Positions 1 to 5,762 of a stretch of DNA of 5,917 bases are shown piece after piece; the stretch's first letter is position 1; each line of letters opens with the position of its first letter. The translations under genes and the position numbers were made by a program. Source of the stretch: an uncultured Veillonella sp. (GTDB lineage: Bacteria > Bacillota > Negativicutes > Veillonellales > Veillonellaceae). A model generated the notes under the pieces. The model worked only from the letters and a program-made list of their open reading frames with translations. It made no database searches and was not told where the DNA came from. The stretch spans positions 1 to 5,917 of the forward strand of contig NZ_CAJLUB010000115.1 in NCBI RefSeq assembly GCF_905209685.1, written 5' to 3'.

Positions 1-4
1 ACGT

Positions 5-13
5 ATTATAGCA
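5..13 (-). promoter_or_regulatory. Extended -10 promoter element facing out of the window
   Basis: On the minus strand the sequence reads TGCTATAAT, a TG-N-TATAAT extended -10 box with a perfect TATAAT hexamer. It lies just past the terminator of the receptor gene ending at 80, so it would serve the next minus-strand gene beyond position 1. No convincing -35 hexamer is seen 17 bases upstream, as is usual for extended -10 promoters. The downstream gene is not visible. Confidence 0.4.
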
Positions 14-40
14 TATCTGCAAGTTCAGAAAAAGCTATAT

Positions 41-66
41 AAAAGTGGCGGCGCATTTGCGCCGCC
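41..66 (-). terminator. Intrinsic terminator of the 667-residue TonB-dependent receptor gene
   Basis: GGCGGCGC (47-54) and GCGCCGCC (59-66) form a perfect 8-bp GC stem around a 4-base loop. On the minus strand the stem is followed by AC and then four T (44-41) in an AT-rich stretch. It begins 13 bases after the receptor stop codon (82-80). The U-run is short, so efficiency may be moderate. The same 8-bp stem closes the other receptor gene. Confidence 0.8.
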
Positions 67-79
67 GTGGAGTTAAATG

Positions 80-2083
80 TTAGAAGCTGTATTCATAGCC
101 AACCATGAAGTTACGGCCTAAGGAATAATAGTTAGCTGTACTATTTGTAGTAATGTCAAGTCTATCAAACAAATTATTAATGTGTAGAAATGCCTTTTGA
201 TTTTTCTCAGGGGCATAAGTGAAATGCAAATCAGTAAAGCACTGTGGTTTGAGTTCACGTTGTGGTTTATCAAACGCCGCTCTTGTAGAAACTCTATCAC
301 CCACAAAATTTACAGACATACTAGCAGTAAATTTACTAAATGCATAATCTACAGCACCTTGTAACTGATAATTGTTGTAGATATGATGCCAACCCATATC
401 ACCATAAGTGTGTTTATTCTGTGCCTTAGGATTCTGGTAAGTAGCTCCCCAACGAGTACTCCAGTTATCATCGTGTTTCATTGCGTAAGATAATTCTACG
501 CCAGTATTTTTCACATCTTCGTTGAAGTAATTTACTTCTTCGATAGTACCGGCATTATCGTATTTTACGTCAGCATCAATAGAGTCTTTTATTTTAAAAT
601 TGAATAATGCGAAACGCAAATTACCTTTACCTATATTAGCCTTATAACCAACCTCATAATGTGTACCTTGTTCAGGTCTTAAGTCTAAACCAGGATTAAT
701 ATTACCAGTACCAAAAATCTGCGTTAAATTCGGCAATCTGAAAGATTTACCAGCTTTAGCGTAAAAACTGCTATCCTCGGTCAAGTTCAATACATATTGA
801 ATCTCAGGAGTAAACTTATTCATATTTTGTGCTGAAACATTTGTGGTAATATTTTTATCAAGATTTGTCTGAGAACCATCAGAACCACATGCCCAAGTTT
901 GGCGTGCGTTAAAAATCAAATTAGACTTATCTGTTAAGTGCCAATCATAAGATGCATATAATGAGTAGTTATCTCTCTGATAATTAGAATTAGCTTTGAA
1001 AGTTTTCCTGCTGCCAGGATAGGTTACCTTAGAAGCATAGGCATCCATATCCTCTTTTTGATATGTTGCGCCAATCAAAAGTGTATTGTCGCCTAATTCG
1101 AATTGCTTTTGAATATCAAAGTTCGTATTATGCCCTTTTCTTGAAGAATAAGGTGTAGTAGTTCCTAATACACCATTAGTGAATCGAGCTTGATCATAGG
1201 ATTTTTCTTGAGTACCATATGACAAATTAGCTTTCAAGCCATCTTTATCATACTGTAACAAAAACATATTGTCGGTATCTTCATAATAATTGTTTTGCGT
1301 TCTAACTTTTGTATCATAGTTCTTTTGCCAATATTGATGCTTGTTATTGGAATAGCTATGAGTAAAAGTTAAACCATCCAACATCTTCCAATCCCACAAA
1401 ATGCTTTTTCTTTCACCTTTACCATAATCATACATGGATCTGGACGTCGAAGTAGGACTCGGACCACTCATTTTATCAGCAAACCCTCTATGCTCGTATC
1501 CAGCAACGACATTAAACTTATCTGCACCAGCACTCACATTATAGCGTTGTCTGCCAAAATTGCCTGCTGCCACTTTAACAGTATTGCTCATTGTTTTTTT
1601 AGTAATAATGTTAATTACACCACCAGTAGCTTCACTGCCATATAAAACAGAACCGCCACCCTTTACAACTTCAATTTTTTCAATAGACTCTGTAGGAATA
1701 TCTTCCAAGTTATATTTGCCATCTTGGTTCATAGGAACACCATTCACCAAAACCAAAGTACCCTTTTCAACGGCACGAATCATAACCTTACTTGTCATTG
1801 TACCCATACCAGTACCATTGAAACCTTGAGATTGTGTATTAACCCCTAACGTATTTTGTAATACATCGTAAGCATTGGCAGCACTGCTTTTTTCAATCTG
1901 TTCTTCAGAATAAACCTCAACAACAGCCGGAATATCCAAATCCTTTTTTTCTGTTCTTGTTGCAGTAACTACCATCTGATCAAGCGTGTACTCCTGCAGC
2001 TCTTCAGCAAATACGTTTGCACCCCCCCACATTACACTACCAGTAATGAGGGCCGTCATCAATAAGCCTTTTTTCATCTTCAT
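80..2083 (-). CDS. TonB-dependent outer-membrane receptor (BtuB/FepA-like), 667 aa
   Basis: Outer-membrane ligand-gated importer powered by TonB-ExbB-ExbD. Residues 1-26 are a Sec signal peptide (charged start, hydrophobic core, VFA before EEL). A TonB-box-like segment, YTLDQMVVTAT, covers about 32-42. The plug runs to about 165, with KGGGSVLYG (141-149) and GGVINIITKK (154-163). The remainder is beta-barrel, with FRLPNL (448-453), NPGL (463-466), NNLFDR (636-641) and a terminal aromatic (YEYSF), the usual outer-membrane protein ending. In the plug, IRA (102-104) and VNG (113-115) replace the more common IRG and VDG. Two cysteines (399, 615) lie in the barrel. I chose ATG 2083 because AGGAG lies 10 bases upstream, as in the other receptor gene. 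The frame stays open to 2158, and earlier ATGs (2092, 2143, 2158) would put residues before the signal peptide. Ligand unknown: FRLPNL/NPGL resembles the FRAP/NPNL box of haem receptors, but no histidine lies between the motifs. Confidence 0.95.
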   Translation of the reverse strand: MKMKKGLLMTALITGSVMWGGANVFAEELQEYTLDQMVVTATRTEKKDLDIPAVVEVYSEEQIEKSSAANAYDVLQNTLGVNTQSQGFNGTGMGTMTSKVMIRAVEKGTLVLVNGVPMNQDGKYNLEDIPTESIEKIEVVKGGGSVLYGSEATGGVINIITKKTMSNTVKVAAGNFGRQRYNVSAGADKFNVVAGYEHRGFADKMSGPSPTSTSRSMYDYGKGERKSILWDWKMLDGLTFTHSYSNNKHQYWQKNYDTKVRTQNNYYEDTDNMFLLQYDKDGLKANLSYGTQEKSYDQARFTNGVLGTTTPYSSRKGHNTNFDIQKQFELGDNTLLIGATYQKEDMDAYASKVTYPGSRKTFKANSNYQRDNYSLYASYDWHLTDKSNLIFNARQTWACGSDGSQTNLDKNITTNVSAQNMNKFTPEIQYVLNLTEDSSFYAKAGKSFRLPNLTQIFGTGNINPGLDLRPEQGTHYEVGYKANIGKGNLRFALFNFKIKDSIDADVKYDNAGTIEEVNYFNEDVKNTGVELSYAMKHDDNWSTRWGATYQNPKAQNKHTYGDMGWHHIYNNYQLQGAVDYAFSKFTASMSVNFVGDRVSTRAAFDKPQRELKPQCFTDLHFTYAPEKNQKAFLHINNLFDRLDITTNSTANYYSLGRNFMVGYEYSF
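1989..2068 (-). repeat. Copy A of an 80-bp near-identical segment encoding signal peptide and mature N-terminus
   Basis: Compared with 5466-5545 at a constant offset of 3477, I count 77 of 80 identical bases. There are uninterrupted matches of 31 (1989-2019) and 44 bases (2022-2065). The segment encodes most of the signal peptide and the first mature residues and includes seven C (2022-2028; seven G on the coding strand). Just past 1989, towards the plug, many mismatches appear, mostly synonymous. Recent gene conversion or selection on the nucleotide sequence would explain this better than uniform divergence after duplication. Confidence 0.85.
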
Positions 2084-2098
2084 TTTTCTCATACTCCT
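2084..2098 (-). promoter_or_regulatory. Ribosome binding site deciding the receptor start
   Basis: AGGAG (2098-2094) lies 10 bases before ATG 2083. The nearest upstream ATG (2092) is one base from it and so too close, and ATG 2077 is 16 bases away. The other receptor gene has the same 12-base context (TAGGAGTATGAG) with 11-base spacing, which supports 2083. Confidence 0.75.
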
Positions 2099-2116
2099 AT
2101 CAAAAATATTTATTGA

Positions 2117-2163
2117 AAAGCCCTCGCATATCCAGTCTTTCATGGTCATATGCAACAAGCTTT
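2117..2163 (-). promoter_or_regulatory. Candidate structured leader element, copy A
   Basis: The minus strand reads CCATGAAAGACTGG (2145-2132), matching the other receptor leader in 13 of 14 bases. It sits in a possible long hairpin: AAAGC (2163-2159) with GCTTT (2121-2117), GCATAT (2153-2148) with ATATGC (2131-2126), then CCA with TGG closing an 8-base loop. The hairpin ends about 18 bases upstream of AGGAG, so folding could affect ribosome access. The motif also contains an ATG in frame with the receptor, so a coding explanation is possible. I recognise no known riboswitch class here. Confidence 0.35.
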
Positions 2164-2206
2164 ACAATCGGCAAAAAATATCTGTATATCAACTCATCCA
2201 GTTAAT

Positions 2207-2235
2207 ATTATATCTTATTTTAAACTATATAGCTA
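2207..2235 (-). promoter_or_regulatory. Candidate sigma-70 promoter of the 667-residue receptor gene
   Basis: A perfect TATAAT (2212-2207) lies in the intergenic region. Seventeen bases upstream is TAGCTA (2235-2230), a poor -35 match, so the promoter would be weak or need an activator. Initiation near 2200 would give a leader of about 117 nt that includes the candidate hairpin. It lies downstream of the Rpn terminator, consistent with separate transcription. Confidence 0.45.
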
Positions 2236-2249
2236 CTTTATAGGCAAGA

Positions 2250-2273
2250 TATTTGCAAAAATTTTTGCAAATA
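2250..2273. repeat. 24-bp perfect palindrome between Rpn terminator and receptor promoter
   Basis: TATTTGCAAAAA (2250-2261) is followed directly by its exact reverse complement (2262-2273), with no spacer. It lies next to the U-tract of the Rpn terminator and about 15 bases upstream of the weak -35 of the receptor promoter. That position and symmetry fit an operator for a dimeric regulator. In RNA it could form an AU-rich hairpin. The core TTTGCAAA also occurs in the other receptor leader (5754-5761). No regulator can be named. Confidence 0.5.
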
Positions 2274-2313
2274 AAAAATCACCGCCAGATTCGTCTTCAA
2301 TCATGGCGGTGAT
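2273..2313 (-). terminator. Strong intrinsic terminator of the Rpn-family gene
   Basis: ATCACCGCCA (2278-2287) pairs perfectly with TGGCGGTGAT (2304-2313). Inside it GATT (2288-2291) pairs with AATC (2299-2302), with a single bulged A and a 7-base loop. On the minus strand a T run (from 2278 to 2273, then ATTT) follows directly. The stem starts 25 bases after the Rpn stop codon (2340-2338). It should separate Rpn transcription from the downstream receptor gene. Confidence 0.9.
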
Positions 2314-2337
2314 CAATGTTTTTATTAATTTGTATCC

Positions 2338-3144
2338 CTAGGCGCTCATTTTAGCAGCCAGCGCACGTACTTCCTTTACTGAAAGCTTAGAGTACTTAAC
2401 AATCTTATCTATGCATTCATTATCGGCCAGCATCTCTTTAGCCACGCTGATACGTGCTTCCTTTTGTGCTTTTCTCATAGCTTCTTTTTCACGCTTTGCT
2501 ATAAGCTTTTCCATTACATCGCCCATTTTATCCAAGCCCTCCTTCTCTTCTTTAAAGTATCTAATTTTTTCAGCAAGCTTTTTATAATGCATATCATCAG
2601 GATTCTTGCAGCAAAAGTCATGCATCAGCATTCCTAAAGGAGTGTCATTATGAATTTTGGCGTTAACGTAGATAATATGCGAGCCATCTGCAAAGCTGCT
2701 ACCGTTCTCATCTATCGTTCTATGAATATGATAAATTGGCAACTGTCCTTTAAGCACGTCTTCCTTCGTAATGAAAATAACATAGTTCTCAGGGATTTTG
2801 TCAAAATACTCCCCTTTCGGCAAGCTTTTCGCATCCAACAGGCTCATATGATAGCGTGCTCTTTGAGGGATGGCACCACTGCTTTCATTCTGTACTTCGA
2901 CGTTAAACTTGGTGCCATCAGCTTTTTCAGCTAAGATATCAAGCTGTAAATCCCGTCCCTGAAGATTTTTCAGACGTTTTTGTGTAGATGCTTTCTTTAC
3001 TTTGATTGTATCATTTTCTAAGATAATCCGCAATATTAATTGTGTACGCTCTATATCATCTTCAAAAACCTTGGTCATAAAAGGATCATCCATAAGAGTA
3101 AATTCTTTAATGGAATTCAATAAATCTTGCTTTACTTTTACCAT
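2338..3144 (-). CDS. Rpn family / PD-(D/E)XK nuclease family transposase-like protein, 268 aa
   Basis: The N-terminal half resembles the PD-(D/E)XK nuclease family transposase group (Rpn; PDDEXK_2, TIGR01784-type). The likely catalytic signature is D69 in LQLDIL followed by E83-V-Q85 in NVEVQNE, the E-x-Q form common in this group. RARYHMSLL (95-103), YVIFITKEDV (121-130) and IIYVN (157-161) fit the family pattern. Residues 195-235 are highly charged and helical, perhaps coiled coil. The end, with IDKIVKYSKLSVKEVRALA (245-263), looks like the short helical tail seen in many members. Rpn proteins of E. coli are DNA endonucleases that promote RecA-independent recombination; many relatives are uncharacterised. 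The catalytic residues look intact and the frame is unbroken. ATG 3144 has only a weak, distant AAGG upstream. The gene has its own terminator and a probable -10 box, so it sits as a separate unit between two receptor genes. No flanking inverted repeats typical of an insertion sequence were found. Confidence 0.85.
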   Translation of the reverse strand: MVKVKQDLLNSIKEFTLMDDPFMTKVFEDDIERTQLILRIILENDTIKVKKASTQKRLKNLQGRDLQLDILAEKADGTKFNVEVQNESSGAIPQRARYHMSLLDAKSLPKGEYFDKIPENYVIFITKEDVLKGQLPIYHIHRTIDENGSSFADGSHIIYVNAKIHNDTPLGMLMHDFCCKNPDDMHYKKLAEKIRYFKEEKEGLDKMGDVMEKLIAKREKEAMRKAQKEARISVAKEMLADNECIDKIVKYSKLSVKEVRALAAKMSA

Positions 3145-3193
3145 TTATTTTCTATAGCCTTTCTTCTGATTTTTCTGACTAGTCTTTGTGCTT

Positions 3194-3199
3194 ATTATA
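3194..3199 (-). promoter_or_regulatory. Candidate -10 box of the Rpn-family gene
   Basis: The minus strand has a perfect TATAAT 49 bases before ATG 3144. No good -35 hexamer lies at 16-18 bases spacing (the 17-base position reads ACTATT), so a strong promoter is not supported. A start near 3187 would give a leader of about 43 nt. A 10-base repeat, ATTTTTCTGA on the plus strand, occurs at 3169-3178 and 3229-3238 either side of it; its meaning is unknown. Confidence 0.35.
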
Positions 3200-3266
3200 T
3201 TAGCAGAGAAGGTTACAATAGTTAAGAAATTTTTCTGAAAATCCGCTTTTATTTTAATGGTATATT

Positions 3267-3290
3267 AAAAGGCGGCGCAAGCGCGCCGCC
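3267..3290 (-). terminator. Intrinsic terminator of the 752-residue TonB-dependent receptor gene
   Basis: GGCGGCGC (3271-3278) and GCGCCGCC (3283-3290) form a perfect 8-bp stem with a 4-base loop. On the minus strand TTTTAAT follows directly. The stem begins 17 bases after the stop codon (3310-3308). An AT-only inverted repeat, TTTTAAT/ATTAAAA with a 5-base spacer (3252-3270), overlaps the U-tract and could form a second weak hairpin. The stem is the same as in the terminator at 47-66. Confidence 0.85.
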
Positions 3291-3307
3291 TCAGCTATTT
3301 GATTAAA

Positions 3308-5566
3308 TTAGAAAGTATAAGAATAAGTCAACAGGAAGTTACGACCTTGGCCTAAGGAATAGTTATAATATTCTCTGTCTAACAGGTTGAATACACTGAA
3401 TTCCAGACCATGATGTTTGTCAAAGTTGTATTTAGACGTAAAACTCATGAGGAAAACAGGATCATAAGCACCAGGTACATCGGTAATAGTATCGCTATTA
3501 TCTGCTTTACCGTATTTTTTACTATAGTAATTACCAGCTAATTCAGCGCTAAATTTATTGTCAACATAATCAACACCAATATTTAACAAACGTTTCGGAG
3601 TCGTGCGTACAATCTTATCATTTTCCTTTGCACTTGCACCCTTTGTAATTTGCGGATTTTGAATAGTTGCATTCACATAAGCAGAAAGCTTATCATCAAA
3701 TTGATGCGTTAAACCAATTTCAAATCCAATCGTCTTACCTTCTCCATTAGAAGTAAGTTGCTTTTCCGCATACATACTACCATTGCTATCAAACAGATGA
3801 TCATCATCTTCCAAATACTGTTTTCTACCTGTATCGCCTTGATAGTTGATGTTCTTAATTTTATTATGGAACACCGCCATTTGTATGCTAGTTTTATCAC
3901 TAATACTTTTTTTATAACCAGCTTCAGTTGTTGTAATAATTTGTGGTTTCAAACCAGGATTAGGAATGACTACCGTTTTGCTACTTTGAACTGAACCAGC
4001 AATTTTACCATTAACAGTACCAGAAAACATATCATACAAAGAAGGAGCAGAAAAAGCTCTTCCCCATGAAACGTATGCACTTTGAGTATCATCAAACTTA
4101 TAGTTTAATGCCAATTTAGGACTTAATGCAGAATCACTTCTAGAATCCGGTTTATCATCCATGCCATTAACATCATAAACGTGACCATCTTTAACAGTCC
4201 AATGGTCATACCTAAGCGCACCAATCAACGATACTTTATCATTAAATTTATGCTCATCTTGGAAGAAAATACCATACATATCGGTTTTTCCTTCACCAGC
4301 TTGACTAATAGTTTTGAAATCGCTACTCTTAAGTTTTACCTTATCCATTTTATCATGCTGATATTGAAGACCAAAAACAGCATGATCGTTATTGCTAAGT
4401 TGCACTTCTTTCGTCACACCCATAGTATAACGTTTGCTATTATATTTAGATAAGTCAGTTTTAGATGTACCGCCAGAATATACACCGCCATTCCAACTTC
4501 TGTTATCAGTCAAACCTGCATTTACATGCAAACCTGCATCTTTATCAGCATAACCTATGGTGTAAATTCTTTCATCTACACCACCAGGAGCTGCATCAAA
4601 GCTCTTATCTGAAACAGAAAAGTATTCACTCTTCTTCGCAGTAGAACCAGTTAGATTGTAAGTTCCATTGTCAATCCATCTTTCGTGAGAGCGGTAATCG
4701 TAAGTATATTCATTCTTAGTTTTCATATAGCCTAAGCTTAAAGTCTTCGAATCATCAAATTTATAAGTAAATTTCCCTTTATAATTATCTTCATCCCAAA
4801 TTTTATTACCCTTTTTACCGATTATAGCTTGTTTACCACCTGTAGTAGTCGGACTCAACGGAAATTTATTTAAAGTACCTCCTTCAGGTTCATTAGCTTC
4901 TTTACGTTTGCTAACACTAGCAGATGTCATATCGCTGTAGGTATGGCTATCGGTTCCCTGATAGTACAAATCGTAACCAAACTTACCAACCTTATCGCCA
5001 ACATTTACTTTCTTAATCCATGTATGGTTAGTGCCGTAAGTCAAGGAAGTTTTAGCATGCATTTTTTCGCTATCTTTAGTCGTTATATTAATTACACCAG
5101 CCATAGCGTTACTGCCATAAATTGCAGAACCAGGACCTTTTACAACCTCAATTTTTTCAATGCTTTCAACAGGAATATCATTCCAGTTTACAGTACCGCT
5201 ATAAGCATTTACCATCGGTTGTCCATCAACTAATACAAGGACGTCACTGCCAGATTTTACACCACGCATAGTAACAACAGATTTAGAGTTTGCTAAGCCA
5301 CCAGTTCTAGATACGGCAATACCTGTAACCTTCTTCAAAGCATCATCAATATATGTTGCCCCAGATTTCTCAATATCCTTTGCAGTAAGTACCTCAACAC
5401 TTGCGGGAACATCAATAATTTTCTTTTCCGTTCTCGTCGCCGTTACAACCATCTGGTCCAGCGTATACTCCTGCAGCTCTTCAGCAAATACGTTTGTGCC
5501 CCCCCACATTACACTACCAGTAATGAGGGCCGTCATCAATAAACCCTTGGAAAAATTGCTCTTCAT
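3308..5566 (-). CDS. TonB-dependent outer-membrane receptor (BtuB/CirA/FepA-like), 752 aa
   Basis: Outer-membrane beta-barrel importer for a scarce ligand, driven by TonB-ExbB-ExbD. Residues 1-28 form a signal peptide (hydrophobic core, VFA before EEL). A TonB-box-like segment, YTLDQMVVTAT, covers 34-44. The plug runs to about 165 and has the canonical motifs TMRGV (99-103), LVDGQPM (112-118), KGPGSAIYG (143-151) and AGVINITTK (156-164). The barrel includes FSAPSL (505-510), NPGLKP (536-541), SVFNLLDREYYNY (724-736) and a final YTF, as expected for BAM-assembled proteins. I saw no cysteine. ATG 5566 is 11 bases from AGGAG; the ATG three bases after AGGAG is out of frame. It is 85 residues longer than the downstream paralogue, with which it is nearly identical in the signal peptide but clearly diverged in plug and barrel. 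No transport partner lies in the window, so the ligand is unknown. The leader holds a terminator and hairpins, suggesting regulated expression. Confidence 0.95.
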   Translation of the reverse strand: MKSNFSKGLLMTALITGSVMWGGTNVFAEELQEYTLDQMVVTATRTEKKIIDVPASVEVLTAKDIEKSGATYIDDALKKVTGIAVSRTGGLANSKSVVTMRGVKSGSDVLVLVDGQPMVNAYSGTVNWNDIPVESIEKIEVVKGPGSAIYGSNAMAGVINITTKDSEKMHAKTSLTYGTNHTWIKKVNVGDKVGKFGYDLYYQGTDSHTYSDMTSASVSKRKEANEPEGGTLNKFPLSPTTTGGKQAIIGKKGNKIWDEDNYKGKFTYKFDDSKTLSLGYMKTKNEYTYDYRSHERWIDNGTYNLTGSTAKKSEYFSVSDKSFDAAPGGVDERIYTIGYADKDAGLHVNAGLTDNRSWNGGVYSGGTSKTDLSKYNSKRYTMGVTKEVQLSNNDHAVFGLQYQHDKMDKVKLKSSDFKTISQAGEGKTDMYGIFFQDEHKFNDKVSLIGALRYDHWTVKDGHVYDVNGMDDKPDSRSDSALSPKLALNYKFDDTQSAYVSWGRAFSAPSLYDMFSGTVNGKIAGSVQSSKTVVIPNPGLKPQIITTTEAGYKKSISDKTSIQMAVFHNKIKNINYQGDTGRKQYLEDDDHLFDSNGSMYAEKQLTSNGEGKTIGFEIGLTHQFDDKLSAYVNATIQNPQITKGASAKENDKIVRTTPKRLLNIGVDYVDNKFSAELAGNYYSKKYGKADNSDTITDVPGAYDPVFLMSFTSKYNFDKHHGLEFSVFNLLDREYYNYSLGQGRNFLLTYSYTF
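5466..5545 (-). repeat. Copy B of the 80-bp near-identical signal-peptide segment
   Basis: Partner of 1989-2068, with 77 of 80 bases identical. The mismatches are at 5497, 5498 and 5543; one changes a residue (Thr here, Ala in the other receptor) and the others are silent. The same seven-C run is at 5499-5505, encoding part of the WGG segment of the signal peptide. Confidence 0.85.
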
Positions 5567-5582
5567 GTTTACTCATACTCCT
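5567..5582 (-). promoter_or_regulatory. Ribosome binding site of the 752-residue receptor gene
   Basis: AGGAG (5582-5578) is 11 bases upstream of ATG 5566. It lies in TAGGAGTATGAG (5583-5572), identical to the site before the other receptor. The TAG at its left edge is also the stop of a 14-codon upstream frame (5625-5581). Confidence 0.8.
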
Positions 5583-5625
5583 AAAAAATATATTTTGACC
5601 ACTCTTCCCCCGCCCAGTCTTGCAT
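5581..5625 (-). CDS. Possible 14-codon upstream open reading frame
   Basis: ATG 5625 opens MQDWAGEEWSKYIF and stops at TAG (5583-5581), which overlaps the receptor Shine-Dalgarno sequence. The other receptor leader, aligned without gaps, encodes MKDWICEGFSINIF from ATG 2143. Seven of 14 residues match and one codon pair (GAA/GAG) is silent. No Shine-Dalgarno sequence is visible before either ATG, and the similarity could instead reflect RNA structure. If translated, termination at the receptor ribosome site could couple the two. I regard this as a weak call. Confidence 0.2.
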   Translation of the reverse strand: MQDWAGEEWSKYIF

Positions 5626-5657
5626 GGCTACGGGCTACCAAGCGCATCAAGCAAAAT
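5592..5657 (-). promoter_or_regulatory. Candidate structured leader element, copy B
   Basis: CCATGCAAGACTGG (5627-5614) matches the other leader in 13 of 14 bases. Possible folding: ATTTTG (5657-5652) with CAAAAT (5597-5592), an inner CTT/AAG and CCC/GGG, and CCA/TGG closing an 8-base loop. The supporting stems differ in sequence from those of copy A, while the apical motif is kept. GTAGCC occurs twice in tandem with one base between on the 5' side. The element ends 9 bases before AGGAG. Folding was done by eye. Confidence 0.35.
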
Positions 5658-5661
5658 TGTA

Positions 5662-5681
5662 AGCTATAGGGCAATATAGCT
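5662..5681 (-). repeat. Inverted repeat in the receptor leader
   Basis: AGCTATA and TATAGCT (7 bp, perfect) are separated by six bases (TTGCCC on the minus strand). It begins only three bases after the T-run of the leader terminator. In RNA it would form a modest AU-rich hairpin. It could be a protein site or part of an alternative fold, and nothing identifies which. Confidence 0.4.
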
Positions 5682-5683
5682 AT

Positions 5684-5720
5684 AAAAAAGCGCCCTTGCT
5701 TTTATAATCAGCAAAGGCGC
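5684..5720 (-). terminator. Intrinsic terminator inside the 5' leader of the 752-residue receptor gene
   Basis: AGCAAAGGCGC (5710-5720) pairs with GCGCCCTTGCT (5690-5700), 11 positions with one mismatch, around a 9-base loop. On the minus strand six T (5689-5684) follow directly. There is no T-run on the other side, so it acts on minus-strand transcripts. It lies about 76 bases downstream of a good promoter and about 118 bases upstream of the receptor start. It may end RND-gene transcription, act as an attenuator for the receptor, or end a small RNA of about 113 nt. Confidence 0.8.
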
Positions 5721-5752
5721 AAGTTTCTCTTCTGATATTATATAGAAAGCTT

Positions 5753-5762
5753 CTTTGCAAAG
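5753..5762. repeat. Short palindrome CTTTGCAAAG in the leader
   Basis: A perfect 10-bp palindrome lies between the promoter and the leader terminator. Its GCAAAG half could also pair with CTTTGC (5716-5711, minus strand) in the 5' arm of the terminator, giving a weak 6-bp antiterminator. It shares TTTGCAAA with the 24-bp palindrome at 2250-2273. A chance match is possible in AT-rich DNA. Confidence 0.3.

Noticed and set aside
80..2083. Haem receptor assignment from FRLPNL and NPGL
   Set aside because: These motifs occur in many TonB-dependent receptors, and the histidine normally found between them in haem receptors is absent.
2084..2158. Receptor start at ATG 2158, giving a 692-residue protein
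   Set aside because: It would put 25 extra residues before a normal signal peptide and has no ribosome site; ATG 2083 has AGGAG at good spacing and matches the paralogue.
2338..3144. Active insertion sequence carrying the Rpn-like gene
   Set aside because: No terminal inverted repeats or target-site duplication were found around it; family names with 'transposase' are historical for many members.
1560..5233. Plus-strand open frames of 60-96 codons opposite the receptor and Rpn genes
   Set aside because: They lie mostly antisense to well-supported genes, look compositionally like reversed receptor sequence, and none has a convincing ribosome site or domain.
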